A DNA stretch of 64,000 bases from Niabella soli DSM 19437 (GTDB lineage Bacteria; Bacteroidota; Bacteroidia; Chitinophagales; Chitinophagaceae), in assembly GCF_000243115.2 (NCBI RefSeq), contig NZ_CP007035.1, forward strand, positions 558,001-622,000, given 5' to 3'. This document shows, in pieces, positions 18,189 to 27,326 of this stretch; position 1 is the stretch's first letter; every line of letters begins with the position of its first letter. The translations under genes and the position numbers were made by a program. Below the pieces are notes generated by a model that was given only the letters and a program-made list of their open reading frames with translations, had not been told where the DNA came from and did not search any database.

Positions 18189-19421
18189 ATGCAAGACAAA
18201 AGCGCACCCGTATCGTTTGATAACACAGAATTCGCATTTAAATACAAAACCGATAAAGAGCTCCGTAAGGCCAGGTTGCTGTTTGCCCTAATGGGCCAGC
18301 CGGCATTGGTGCAGGTGGGTACAAGGTTGACCCCCTGGGCGATAAAAAACAAGCTGCCCATAAAAGGAATGGTACGGAATACCATTTTCAAACAATTTGT
18401 TGGCGGCGAAACATTGGAAGAAACTGCAAAAGTGGCTCAAAAACTGGGGCAGTACAACGTAAAAGTAATCCTGGATTATGGCGTGGAAGGTGGGGAAGAC
18501 GGCGACCGCGAATATGATCATGCGGCAGATGAGTTTATAAAAGTGATCGATTATGCGGCCACACAGCCCAATATCCCTTTTATGAGCGTAAAAGTTACGG
18601 GGTTCTCCCGTTTTTCTTTGCTGGAAAAAATTGACCGGGAAATGAATAGGGCTACCGGCACGCTGATCAAACGTTATCTGTATGTGCTGGAACAGTTAAA
18701 TAAAGAAGAAAAAGAAGAATGGCACAGGGTGCGTTTACGGCTGTTGCGTATTTGCGAACGGGCTGCTGAGAAAAATGTGGGCGTGCTGATCGATGCCGAA
18801 GAAACCTGGATCCAGGATCCCGTAGATGCGTTAACGATTCTGATGTCGGATTCTTTTAATAAAACCAAAGCAGTCATTTATAATACAGTGCAATTGTACC
18901 GGCACGATCGCCTGCAGTTTTTAAAAGATTGTTATGAGGCCGCAGCGGAGCGGGGCTTTATACTGGCGGTAAAGCTGGTACGAGGTGCTTATATGGAAAA
19001 AGAACGCGCGCGCGCACAGGCCCAGGGATATCCCTCACCCATTCAGCCGGATAAACAAACTACGGATAAAGACTATGATACCGGTATAAGATTCTGCCTG
19101 GAACGACTGGATCGCATTGCATTGATCGTTGCCAGCCATAATGAAAAAAGTAATCTTGAAGCGGTAATGTTCCTTTATAAAAATAATCTTCCACTGAACC
19201 ATCCGCACGTACATTTCAGTCAGCTTTATGGCATGAGCGATAACATTACCTTTAATCTCGCTACCGCCGGTTGCAGTGTAAGCAAATACCTGCCTTTCGG
19301 ACCTATTGATGATGTGGTGCCTTACCTGATGCGGCGCGCGCAGGAAAATACATCTGTTAAAGGACAAACAGGGCGGGAGCTGGGACTGATCCAGACCGAG
19401 CTTAAAAGACGGAGAGGATGA
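18189..19421 (+). CDS. Proline dehydrogenase family protein
   Basis: This 410-residue stand-alone PRODH oxidises proline to pyrroline-5-carboxylate with FAD. Visible elements are the mid-domain stretch VLIDAEETWIQDPVD, TVQLYRHDRLQFL, the FAD-site segment AVKLVRGAYMEKERARA with its Arg, and the C-terminal LYGMSDNITFNLA, then SKYLPFGPIDDVVPYLMRRAQEN, where the RRxxEN motif binds the proline carboxylate. No P5C dehydrogenase gene is adjacent. Cytoplasmic or membrane-associated. Confidence 0.93.
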   Translation: MQDKSAPVSFDNTEFAFKYKTDKELRKARLLFALMGQPALVQVGTRLTPWAIKNKLPIKGMVRNTIFKQFVGGETLEETAKVAQKLGQYNVKVILDYGVEGGEDGDREYDHAADEFIKVIDYAATQPNIPFMSVKVTGFSRFSLLEKIDREMNRATGTLIKRYLYVLEQLNKEEKEEWHRVRLRLLRICERAAEKNVGVLIDAEETWIQDPVDALTILMSDSFNKTKAVIYNTVQLYRHDRLQFLKDCYEAAAERGFILAVKLVRGAYMEKERARAQAQGYPSPIQPDKQTTDKDYDTGIRFCLERLDRIALIVASHNEKSNLEAVMFLYKNNLPLNHPHVHFSQLYGMSDNITFNLATAGCSVSKYLPFGPIDDVVPYLMRRAQENTSVKGQTGRELGLIQTELKRRRG

Positions 19422-20194
19422 TTCAAAAAGCTGGCCGGGAAGATTTGCCGGTATATTTCCCGCGGACCTGCGCAGATTCTTTTCTTAGATATCCGTTGAT
19501 TCCTTTTATTTTGAAGGTAACCCGCGTTATCGGCAACATCTGTACTTAAATAAGTATGCTTATAGTGAACGGGAATCAATTTTATTAAAATACTTGCGAT
19601 TCTGATTGACAAATGGTATCATTACAGCGTCAATTTATAGGCCGAGCCGCTGGCTCTCCGCTTTTAGTTGCGCACCCTTAACAAGGAACTAAAGTCCCTT
19701 GTTGACCCATTAAACCGGGGCTACGCTTCTTCAACGTTCCCCGACTGGAAATTTCTACTGATTCAACACTATGTCAAATGCAACTGAAAGCCAGAGGCTT
19801 GCGTTCTTCAGCTAACTTCGGAATTTATTCCGGAGTGATGAGCCAAATATAAAGGATCGAGTATCATCGGTACGACCCATTTCGAAAGCAATCCTGGGGC
19901 CTGCAATTCCTCTCAGCTAATGAGCACGTTGCCTGCTTTGATTACGATGAAGCAGCATCGGTAAGTCCATCGTGGTAATTTTGATACCGAGATCATTATT
20001 AGAATCGTTAACCGAACGATATAACGGAAAATAAAAGAATCTGTGTAAATCCGGAAAATCTGTGAGAAAATAAAATAGTACCTGCTTTATGTAATCGATT
20101 GCATTTGTTTTAAAAAATGGTATATTCGTTTCAAATAACAGCGAATTGTTTGCAACGGCAACATCCCGGCAGTTTTTAAAAAAAATCAATGATT
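19422..20194. repeat. Gene-free region with a run of short hairpins
   Basis: No credible gene is present in these 773 bp. Between about 19641 and 19835 several inverted repeats follow one another: GAGCC-GCT-GGCTC (19644-19656), AACAAGG...CCTTGTT (about 19679-19703), CGGGG...CCCCG (about 19716-19743), AGCC-AGA-GGCT (about 19789-19799) and CGGAAT-TT-ATTCCG (about 19819-19832). This density of small stems is like a degenerate REP-type cluster. At 20034-20072 there is a half copy of the AATCTGTG repeat family also found near 29479 and 51012. Confidence 0.5.
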
Positions 20195-21874
20195 ATGGCG
20201 GATACTACTTATGATGCAATAGTGATCGGCTCCGGTATCAGTGGCGGATGGGCCGCGAAAGAGCTTTGTGAAAAAGGACTGAAAGTGCTGCTGCTGGAAC
20301 GCGGCAAGGATATAAAGCATATAACCGATTATGTTAATGCCGGTAAGGGCCCCTGGGAATTTGAGCACCGGGGCAGCATGACCCGGGCGCAAAAAGAACA
20401 CAACCCCAATCGTATCCGCGGGTTTGGTCCCAGTGAGGTTAATCTCGACTGGTGGGCTAATGACGCAGAAACACCTTACACGGAAATAAAGCAATTCAAT
20501 TGGTTTCGGGGTTACCAGGTAGGCGGTCGCTCGTTGTTATGGGGCAAACAAACCTATCGCTGGAGCGATATTGATTATGAAGCCAACGCGAAAGAAGGAA
20601 TTGGCATCGACTGGCCGGTGCGCTATAAGGAAATTGCGCCCTGGTACGATCATGTGGAGCGCTTTATAGGGGTAAGTGGTAGCATGGAAAACTTACCGCA
20701 GTTACCGGACGGACAGTTTTTGCCGCCCATGGATATGAATATTGTGGAAAAAGATGTGGCAGCCCGTATTAAGACGGCTTACAACAATCAGCGGCGGATG
20801 ATCATCGGGCGCTGCGCGCATCTTACAGAAGCATTGCCCGGTCGTAACAAATGCCAGTATCGTAATAAATGCGGATTGGGATGTCCGTATGGCGGCTATT
20901 TCAGCACTCAATCGTCCACATTGCCTGCGGCCATAAAAACGGGCAACCTTACCCTGCGTCCCTGGAGTATTGTGACAAAAATTTTGTACGATAAGGATAA
21001 GGAACGCGCAACAGGCGTGGAAGTACTGGATGCGGAAACTAATAAAACGTATGAATATAAGTCAAAGATCGTTTTCCTGAACGCCTCCACACTCAATAGT
21101 ACCTGGGTATTACTGCATTCCGCAACGGAGGTATGGCCGGGCGGGTTAGGCAGCAGCAGCGGTGAGCTGGGGCATAATCTTATGGATCATCATTTGGGAT
21201 CGGGGGCAGGTGGCCGGATGGAAGGCTACGAAGACAAATATACGTATGGGCGCAGGCCCAACGGCGTGTATATTCCCCGCTACCGGAACCTGAACGGAGA
21301 AAAACGGGACTATATCCGCGGTTTTGGTTACCAGGGCGGCGCGGGTCGGGGCCGGGGCACACAGGCGGCGGAGGAATTGGCGGTTGGGGTGGCGCTGAAG
21401 GAAGCCCTTTGCGAACCCGGAGGCTGGAACGTTTGGATCGGAGGTTTTGGCGAAGTACTGCCTTATCATGATAACCTGGTAGGCCTGGATAAGAACCGGA
21501 AAGATAAATGGGGACTGAATGTACTGGCAATTGATGCGGAATTGAGAGATAATGAATATAAAATGCGCAAGGAGATCATTAGTGACGGAAAGGAAATGCT
21601 GGAAAAAGCAGGGGTAAAAGAGGTGTATGGTTTCGACAATGATAGCATAATGGGGCAGGGCATTCATGAAATGGGTACGGCGCGGATGGGGGCTGATCCC
21701 AGGACCTCCGTGTTGAACAGGTGGAACCAGGTATGGGACGCTCCGAATGTATTTGTGACCGATGGCTCGTTCATGACATCGGCGGGTTGTGTAAATCCTT
21801 CTTTAACCTATATGGCTTTTACAGCCCGTGCAGTGGAGCATGCAGTAAGCGAATTAAAAAAGCAAAATCTGTAG
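20195..21874 (+). CDS. GMC family FAD-dependent oxidoreductase
   Basis: Start at ATG 20195 (MADTTYDAIVIGSG) or two codons upstream at 20189. The protein has the FAD dinucleotide motif GSGISGGWAAKE near the N-terminus, GYQVGGRSLLWGKQTYRW, a Cys-rich stretch NKCQYRNKCGLGCPYGGYFS, the HEMGTARMG segment and a C-terminal CVNPSLTYMAFTARA that carries the active-site Asn. The layout matches large subunits of gluconate/glucoside-type dehydrogenases of Bacteroidota. The small subunit (gluconate 2-dehydrogenase subunit 3) that normally accompanies it is not present here. Substrate is probably a sugar or polyol. Confidence 0.88.
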   Translation: MADTTYDAIVIGSGISGGWAAKELCEKGLKVLLLERGKDIKHITDYVNAGKGPWEFEHRGSMTRAQKEHNPNRIRGFGPSEVNLDWWANDAETPYTEIKQFNWFRGYQVGGRSLLWGKQTYRWSDIDYEANAKEGIGIDWPVRYKEIAPWYDHVERFIGVSGSMENLPQLPDGQFLPPMDMNIVEKDVAARIKTAYNNQRRMIIGRCAHLTEALPGRNKCQYRNKCGLGCPYGGYFSTQSSTLPAAIKTGNLTLRPWSIVTKILYDKDKERATGVEVLDAETNKTYEYKSKIVFLNASTLNSTWVLLHSATEVWPGGLGSSSGELGHNLMDHHLGSGAGGRMEGYEDKYTYGRRPNGVYIPRYRNLNGEKRDYIRGFGYQGGAGRGRGTQAAEELAVGVALKEALCEPGGWNVWIGGFGEVLPYHDNLVGLDKNRKDKWGLNVLAIDAELRDNEYKMRKEIISDGKEMLEKAGVKEVYGFDNDSIMGQGIHEMGTARMGADPRTSVLNRWNQVWDAPNVFVTDGSFMTSAGCVNPSLTYMAFTARAVEHAVSELKKQNL

Positions 21875-21886
21875 CCGGTAAGGGCC

Positions 21887-22324
21887 TCAAACCCTCATGG
21901 CATCTGCTTTCCAGCGCTGGATAAGCGTTTTGATCGTTCGTGGCGAAAGATGTTCCTGAATAGCTTTTGCAACCAATGCTTCCAGTTCTTCATCGGGTGC
22001 AAAACGCAGCGCCGCTATTTGTCCGAATGATATTTTTGCTTCCAGTGGTTCGAAGTCTTTCCCGGTCAATACAAAATATTTGTGCCGCATTTCCAGTCGA
22101 ACCAGCCGATCCTGCAAGGTTAACGCGTAATGTTGACGCAACATATATGAGAGCCATCCGGTCAAAAGCAATAGAATGGCAATAAAGATCCAGATCTCCC
22201 TAAGGGCCACATCAGTAAAAACCCGGTAAACAGCAAAAGATACCAGCACCATCAGCACCGGGTAAAAAATGAAATGATGCGGCGCATAGAAACGGATATG
22301 GTTCTTAAAAGATTGAGGTTGCAT
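21887..22324 (-). CDS. DUF6526 membrane protein
   Basis: The 145-residue protein starts MQPQSFKNHIRFYAPHHFIF, a very typical DUF6526 opening, then has two membrane helices (PVLMVLVSFAVYRVF and EIWIFIAILLLLTGWL). The cytosolic second half has RLEMRHKYFVLTGKDF and a helical tail. Function unknown. It converges with the GMC gene with a 12-bp gap. Confidence 0.85.
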   Translation of the reverse strand: MQPQSFKNHIRFYAPHHFIFYPVLMVLVSFAVYRVFTDVALREIWIFIAILLLLTGWLSYMLRQHYALTLQDRLVRLEMRHKYFVLTGKDFEPLEAKISFGQIAALRFAPDEELEALVAKAIQEHLSPRTIKTLIQRWKADAMRV

Positions 22325-22469
22325 CTTTCAATTAATTTTTTGATGAACAATTGCTATATTGTTTGCTAAAGATAAATATCTTATAATAAAGCGGTATTCA
22401 AAGGCAAAAAGCAGGCATGTAAATTTCCTTGTTAGGGGTTAGCGCTTTTCTAAACGGGTTCATACTAAC

Positions 22470-23366
22470 CTACTTCATCACCTTTCTAAACAAACTTTTG
22501 ATCAGCTCAATTTCTTTAGCGTGGGTAGTGTTTTTCCGGCAGGCGAAATAAAGCGTATTCTTTAGCTGTTTATGCCCTTTCCATACCAGCTTTACCTGCC
22601 CGCTTTCAATTTCTTTATGACATAAAAAGTCCGGGATCACCGCCAGTCCTTTACCGCTGCTCAGGCACCGGACGATGGAGTTCAGATTGGGTACAATATA
22701 ATTTGGCCGAAAATCAGGCGTGTTGCCAAAGTTGAGTTGCCAGAAACGGAACAGGTGCTCCATGTCGCCCGTAGTGCCATACCATTTTTGTTGTTTTAGC
22801 CAGTCTTCCGCCGCCGCATATTTTTTCTGTTTTACCAGTTTTTGAAAAGGAGCATCCTCCAGCTCTTTACCGGCCACCAACACGATTGTTTCCGATGAAA
22901 ACGGCTGGTGCTCAATTTTTGCAGAACTGCCTTTATGCGGCGTTATGATCAGGTCCAGGATCCCCTTATCCAGGTTGTCCGACATTTCATGATAATCGCC
23001 AAAACGGATGATGACATTAAAGTTCAGGGTAGAAATATATTGCTCCAGTGTGATCTGGAAGGTTTCAAAACACATACCGATGCTGATGGTGGGCGTATGT
23101 TTTTCGGTACTGCGTTGAAAATTTTTTTCCGCATCCTCCAATGTGGAAAGACTTTCTGATACTGCATTGTACAGGATCTTGCCCCGCTCTGTAGGCACCA
23201 TTTTACGACCAGCGCGTTCAAACAATTTATACCCTACATAGCTTTCCAGCGAGCTCAGATGCAGGCTCACGCCCGGCTGGGAAATAAACAGGCTCTCCGC
23301 TGCTCCGGTAAGCGTGCCGCTTTGATAAATGGCTTTAAAAGTGCGGTACCATTCCAGGTTGACCAT
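22470..23366 (-). CDS. LysR family transcriptional regulator
   Basis: The 298-residue protein has the LysR winged helix at residues 1-60 (FKAIYQSGTLTGAAESLFIS, QPGVSLHLSSLESYVG) and a two-lobe effector domain after about residue 88 (SIGMCFETFQITLEQYISTL). It is divergent from the MdaB-like gene with 100 bp between starts, the classical arrangement for a LysR regulator and its target. It probably controls the following redox genes (23467-25697) in response to an electrophile or oxidant; the inducer is unknown. Confidence 0.92.
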   Translation of the reverse strand: MVNLEWYRTFKAIYQSGTLTGAAESLFISQPGVSLHLSSLESYVGYKLFERAGRKMVPTERGKILYNAVSESLSTLEDAEKNFQRSTEKHTPTISIGMCFETFQITLEQYISTLNFNVIIRFGDYHEMSDNLDKGILDLIITPHKGSSAKIEHQPFSSETIVLVAGKELEDAPFQKLVKQKKYAAAEDWLKQQKWYGTTGDMEHLFRFWQLNFGNTPDFRPNYIVPNLNSIVRCLSSGKGLAVIPDFLCHKEIESGQVKLVWKGHKQLKNTLYFACRKNTTHAKEIELIKSLFRKVMK

Positions 23367-23466
23367 AATTAATTATCATTTTTATAATACAAATCTATAA
23401 ATTATATTATTTCCCTGATAATTATTTCCATAATAATTTTGTGTTGTCAATTTAAAAAAGAGATAT
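23367..23466 (+). promoter_or_regulatory. Divergent LysR/mdaB-like control region
   Basis: The 100-bp space is extremely AT-rich. It holds a TAATTTTG box at 23434-23441 (matches TAnnTTTG) placed 26 bp before the start of the MdaB-like gene. Several overlapping AT-rich dyads (ATAATTAATTAT, TTATTTCC..ATAATAA) could include a LysR T-N11-A site. Exact operators cannot be set by eye. Confidence 0.4.
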
Positions 23467-24084
23467 ATGAAAAAGATATTGATCATTAACGCAGGGCAAC
23501 ATTTCGGGCATTCCGGTGGCCGGTTTAATAATACAGTAACAGCCGAAACCGTGGCATTTTTCAACGATCAATCGGGTGTGGAAGTCCGCCAAACTATAAT
23601 TGCCGATGGCTATGATCCCGCTGAAGAAGTGGAAAAGTTTGTATGGGCAGATACGATCATTTATCATACGCCCATCTGGTGGTTCCAGTTGCCTCATGGG
23701 TTTAAGCAATACATTGATGAAGTGTTTACCGCGGGGCACCGCAAGGGCATTTACCGCAGCGACGGCCGGTCTTCAGAAAATCCGGATATCAATTATGGAA
23801 CCGGTGGAATGCTGCATGATAAAACTTATATGCTGACCACCAGTTGGAATGCGCCCGAAACGGCGTTTACATTGCCCGGTGAGTTTTTTAAAGAACGCAG
23901 CGTAGATGATGGCCCGTTATTTGGATTTCACCGGATGAACGCTTTTGCAGGTATGCAGCCCTTAATAAGCTTTCACTTCCACGACATCGAAAAAAATGCA
24001 GACGTGGTGCGGGATATGGAACGTTACAGGGTGCATTTATCAAAAGTATTTGAGACAGTGATAACACCACAAATAGCAGCCTAA
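23467..24084 (+). CDS. NAD(P)H:quinone reductase, MdaB-like flavodoxin fold
   Basis: This 205-residue protein fits the MdaB/NQO family: ILIINAGQHFGHSGGRFN at the N-terminus binds FMN/FAD phosphate, HTPIWWFQLPHGFKQYIDEV is the signature stretch, and YMLTTSWNAPETAF and GMQPLISFHFHDIEKN are also typical. It reduces quinones by two electrons with NAD(P)H, avoiding semiquinone radicals. First gene of a likely redox-stress cluster controlled by the divergent LysR regulator. Cytoplasmic. Confidence 0.88.
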   Translation: MKKILIINAGQHFGHSGGRFNNTVTAETVAFFNDQSGVEVRQTIIADGYDPAEEVEKFVWADTIIYHTPIWWFQLPHGFKQYIDEVFTAGHRKGIYRSDGRSSENPDINYGTGGMLHDKTYMLTTSWNAPETAFTLPGEFFKERSVDDGPLFGFHRMNAFAGMQPLISFHFHDIEKNADVVRDMERYRVHLSKVFETVITPQIAA

Positions 24085-24086
24085 GG

Positions 24087-24152
24087 TTTCCCGCAGAACG
24101 GCGCAGACAGAGCATAGAATAGGATCATCCGCGCAAATCAGCGGGAAATAAT
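24087..24152. repeat. Dispersed inverted repeat, TTTCCCGC...GCGGGAAA type
   Basis: The segment begins TTTCCCGCAGA and ends AATCAGCGGGAAATAAT, so the ends are inverted copies. The same word pair flanks a longer copy at 38911-39069. Likely a dispersed intergenic repeat; it separates the MdaB-like and aldo/keto reductase genes. Confidence 0.5.
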
Positions 24153-24185
24153 AAAACCAATTTAAAAATTAAAAACATTCAAATT

Positions 24186-25172
24186 ATGGAATACAGAAAA
24201 TTAGGAGCAACCGATCTGGAACTCTCCGTTATTGCACACGGCGCCTTTGCCCTTGGCGGTACGATGTGGGGCGGCAATGAAAAACAGGATTCCATCAACT
24301 CCATCCACGCTTCCTTAGATCATGGTGTAACCTCAATAGACACGGCACCCTTTTACGGATTTGGATTAAGCGAAGAATTGGTGGGTGAAGCTATTAAAGG
24401 AAAAGACCGCTCCAAAATCCAGTTGCTGACAAAATTCGGACTGGTATGGGATGGAAGTAATAAGGGGAAGGGTGAATTTTTCTTTGATGCTGCAGACAAT
24501 GGAAAGACCATTCCGGTTTATAAATATGCCTCCAGAGAAAATGTAATTAAAGAAATAGAAGAAAGCTTAAAGCGCCTCGGTACAGATTATGTTGACCTGT
24601 TGCAACTCCACTGGCCGGATGCCACCACATCCATCAGCGAAACCATGGAAGCCCTGGAACTGCTGATTCAACAGGGGAAAATACGCGCTGCCGGTGTAAG
24701 CAATTACAGCGTGGCTCAACTACAGCAAGCTGCTCAAACCCTGAAACCCGCGAGTGACCAGGTGCCCTACAGTATGCTCAATCGCAGCATTGAAAAAGAC
24801 CTGGTATCTTACGCATCAGCAACGCATACCGGTATTATTGTGTATAGCCCCATGGAGCGCGGTTTGCTTGCCGGCAAATATTTTAAAGAAGGTAGTTTAA
24901 AAAGTGACGACCACCGCAATGGTTATTTTACACAATTTAACCTGGACAAAGTAAAAACCCTGCTGCAATCCATCGAGCCCATTGCAACAGACAAAGGGGT
25001 CACGTTGGCTCAATTAGTATTACGCTGGACCACGCTGCAACCGGGCATCAGCGTAGTGCTGGCCGGAGCACGCAATGCGGCGCAGGCCATTGCCAATGCA
25101 GAGGCCATGAGCCTGGAACTGACCACAGAAGAACTGCAATTTATTAACCTACAGCTTGCAGGTTTGCAATAG
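24186..25172 (+). CDS. Aldo/keto reductase
   Basis: The 328-residue TIM-barrel protein has the catalytic tetrad in order: DTAPFYGFG (Asp and Tyr, about residues 51-57), LLTKFG (Lys, about 82) and LLQLHWPD (His, about 141). NADPH binding is supported by the C-terminal VLAGARNAAQAIANAEA. It reduces aldehydes or ketones; it looks closest to the general stress AKR group (YhdN/IolS type). Part of the redox cluster after the MdaB-like gene. Confidence 0.93.
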   Translation: MEYRKLGATDLELSVIAHGAFALGGTMWGGNEKQDSINSIHASLDHGVTSIDTAPFYGFGLSEELVGEAIKGKDRSKIQLLTKFGLVWDGSNKGKGEFFFDAADNGKTIPVYKYASRENVIKEIEESLKRLGTDYVDLLQLHWPDATTSISETMEALELLIQQGKIRAAGVSNYSVAQLQQAAQTLKPASDQVPYSMLNRSIEKDLVSYASATHTGIIVYSPMERGLLAGKYFKEGSLKSDDHRNGYFTQFNLDKVKTLLQSIEPIATDKGVTLAQLVLRWTTLQPGISVVLAGARNAAQAIANAEAMSLELTTEELQFINLQLAGLQ

Positions 25173-25205
25173 TGCAGTACCTGCCGGAAATAAAAAATAA
25201 ACACA

Positions 25206-25697
25206 ATGGAAAAGAATACGCAAACAAAAGGCTTTAGCCGCGCCAACCATGTAGGGATTACGGTAAAGGATTTGGAGAAATCGATTCAATTCTATGAAGC
25301 GTTAACCGGCATCAAAATATCCAACCGGGACGAGATCGGCGGTAAACGAATGGCCCAGGTACAAGGGTTAAAAGATACCCGGATCCGCTACGCCAACCTG
25401 CACCTGGATAATTTGAACATGGATATACTGGAGTACGTAATTCCTGAGGCAGAAAAGGCTTCTTACAGAAACAACCAGATCAGCGCCATGCACCTTTGTT
25501 TTGAAGTAGATGATATGGAGGCAGCCCTTAAACGCTTAAAAGAGATAGAAGTGGAACCGGAAGGAGAGCCCATCGTATTCCAGGAGGAAGACGGATTAAA
25601 ATCCGGCTTTGGCACGGCGGTGGTTTATTTCCGGGATCCCGATGGCACTAACCTGGAACTGATCGCTCCACAAGGTCCGTTTAAGCGGAAAGGATAG
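25206..25697 (+). CDS. VOC family protein (glyoxalase/dioxygenase fold)
   Basis: This 163-residue protein has the paired beta-alpha-beta-beta-beta modules of the VOC superfamily: NHVGITVKDLEKSIQFYEAL near the N-terminus, and AMHLCFEVDDMEAALKRL, YFRDPDGTNLELIAPQG near the end. Metal ligands are likely His18, a mid-protein His (MHLCF) and Glu in LELI. The substrate is unknown; a glyoxalase-like or fosfomycin-type reaction cannot be told apart. It lies 33 bp after the aldo/keto reductase, probably in the same transcript. Confidence 0.88.
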   Translation: MEKNTQTKGFSRANHVGITVKDLEKSIQFYEALTGIKISNRDEIGGKRMAQVQGLKDTRIRYANLHLDNLNMDILEYVIPEAEKASYRNNQISAMHLCFEVDDMEAALKRLKEIEVEPEGEPIVFQEEDGLKSGFGTAVVYFRDPDGTNLELIAPQGPFKRKG

Positions 25698-25974
25698 TAG
25701 TAAGGTAGCGTCAATGATGAGCCAGACGCAGCCCGCCCGGACGACGGTCGAACGGGGAGGGCGAAGAGAACTTTTTCACCGAAGGTAAATTTCATCGTTA
25801 AAGAACGGGATTGCTCCGATCGCTTCTCCCGGCTTCGCCCCGACAAAAGCCGGGGTTCGTTCCGATAAAACGACGGCACTATTAATGATTGGTTTTCATA
25901 ATTTAAAAACATACCTCATTGGCTGTATTCAATTTACATTGTAAAATCAATGTGTTATTCGCGCCGCTGGTAAT
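25698..25974. other. Gene-free spacer with hairpin CCCCG...CGGGG
   Basis: Nothing coding is evident. The stretch CGGCTTCGCCCCGACAAAAG followed by CCGGGGTTCG (about 25832-25861) forms a hairpin, and GC-rich words (GCCCGCCCGGACG) near 25730 stand out from the AT-rich surroundings. It may be a worn repeat of the kind scattered in this genome. Confidence 0.35.
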
Positions 25975-26010
25975 AAAAAAAGGCTGCAATAAATGTTGCA
26001 GCCTTTTTTG
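25975..26010 (-). terminator. Intrinsic terminator of sodC
   Basis: A perfect stem GGCTGCAA (25982-25989) / TTGCAGCC (25996-26003) with a 6-nt loop has A-runs on the left and six T on the right, so it can act on both strands. It lies 16 bp after the sodC stop and could also stop transcription from the VOC gene side. Confidence 0.85.
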
Positions 26011-26025
26011 AAGTTAAATTTCGTC

Positions 26026-26637
26026 TTACATTTTAGTAATAACCCCACATCCCACACGCGGGCCGCTGTTGCCGCTTGGCTGGGTTTTATAATCATCTGT
26101 ACCGCCATGCACGATAACCGCTTTGCCGATAATATCTTTGTTACCTGCATCTACGCTCCACAGGTCGGTGGTAACGCTTTTAGTGCCGTGACCGGTGGCG
26201 TCTAATTTAATATTGCCGATGTCGCCGGCATGGAAGGAGGCTGAGCCCCATTCGCCATGTTTAGCATTGGTAGGGTTCCAGTGCCCGTGTGAGTTTTCGC
26301 CTTTCATACCACAATCTCCATGCTCATGAAAATGCACGGCCACATTGCTGTCTTTTCTTTCCGGCATATTGATTTCTATATCCAGTCTTATTTTGCCGTC
26401 TGCCAGTTTGTAAAATTTGGCGGTTCCCAGGTTTTTGGTGCTGTCCGTTGTCGATTGAAGATTGGCCATTGCCACCTGGGTCCCTTCCGCAGCCGGGGCT
26501 GCCGCCGGTGTTGCAGTTGAATCAACGGTGGCTGCGGTTGCGGTGGAGTCGGAATTTGCTTTTTCTGATGAACCATTTCCGCAGGAAGCCAACATCATCA
26601 GCGAAGCGACGCCTGCAGCGAAGAAAATCTGTTTCAT
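26026..26637 (-). CDS. sodC: Cu/Zn superoxide dismutase, lipoprotein
   Basis: Start at ATG 26637 (MKQIFFAAGVASLMMLASCG) gives 203 residues with a lipobox ending LASC; an upstream frame of 11 residues is unlikely. A Ser/Thr/Ala-rich linker precedes the SOD domain. Metal ligands are complete: VHFHEHGDCG (two Cu His), GHWNP and KHGEWG, FHAGDIGN (His and Asp for Zn) and VIVHGGTDDY (Cu His). The active-site Arg is in GPRVGCG and the disulfide Cys pair is present. It removes superoxide in the periplasm, anchored to a membrane. Followed by a strong terminator. Confidence 0.95.
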   Translation of the reverse strand: MKQIFFAAGVASLMMLASCGNGSSEKANSDSTATAATVDSTATPAAAPAAEGTQVAMANLQSTTDSTKNLGTAKFYKLADGKIRLDIEINMPERKDSNVAVHFHEHGDCGMKGENSHGHWNPTNAKHGEWGSASFHAGDIGNIKLDATGHGTKSVTTDLWSVDAGNKDIIGKAVIVHGGTDDYKTQPSGNSGPRVGCGVITKM

Positions 26638-26761
26638 AATTTTTGATTTTAAAGTGTTGCGTACAATCAATATACAAATCTAAACGATTTATCTTTATAA
26701 ATATTGTATAACTGTTTGTGGAACAATAATTGTTATTTTTATAACACAAAAAAAGTACCAA

Positions 26762-27325
26762 ATGAGTGTTACGGAAAATCCCTGGACGGTTTTGGATAAA
26801 AATGAAGTATATGATAATCCATGGATCAAAGTAACCGCCTATAATGTAATTAACCCTTCAGGAGGTAAGGGGATCTATGGTAAAGTGCATTTTAAAAATA
26901 TTGCGATCGGGATTGTGGCGTTAGATGAGCAGGAGAATACCTATCTGATCGGGCAGTTCCGCTTTGTTATTGATGCATACACCTGGGAGCTGCCCGAAGG
27001 AGGCTGTCCGGAAGGAAGTGATCCGTTAGAAAGCGCTAAACGCGAATTGCTGGAAGAGGCCGGACTGGAAGCGGACAACTGGAAGGAATTGCTGCGGATG
27101 CATTTGTCCAATTCTGTGTCGGACGAACTGGCAATCGTTTACCTTGCCTCAGGCCTTATACAAAAGATCCCACAGCCGGAAGATACCGAGCAACTGCAGA
27201 TAAAGAAGCTTCCTTTAAAAGAGGCTTTTAAAATGGTGGAAACAGGGCAGATAACGGATTCTATATCTGTTGCCGCCTTACAAAAAACAGAACTGTTGTT
27301 ATTGCAAGGTCATCGATTATTCTAA
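26762..27325 (+). CDS. NUDIX hydrolase, ADP-ribose pyrophosphatase-like
   Basis: The 187-residue protein has a full NUDIX box, GGCPEGSDPLESAKRELLEE then AGL, at about residues 79-101, preceded by TWELPEG as in ADP-ribose/NDP-sugar pyrophosphatases. It cleaves a nucleoside diphosphate linked to another group with Mg2+. It overlaps no gene but ends one base before the DUF4112 gene, so the two are likely co-transcribed. Confidence 0.93.
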   Translation: MSVTENPWTVLDKNEVYDNPWIKVTAYNVINPSGGKGIYGKVHFKNIAIGIVALDEQENTYLIGQFRFVIDAYTWELPEGGCPEGSDPLESAKRELLEEAGLEADNWKELLRMHLSNSVSDELAIVYLASGLIQKIPQPEDTEQLQIKKLPLKEAFKMVETGQITDSISVAALQKTELLLLQGHRLF

Positions 27326-27326
27326 A

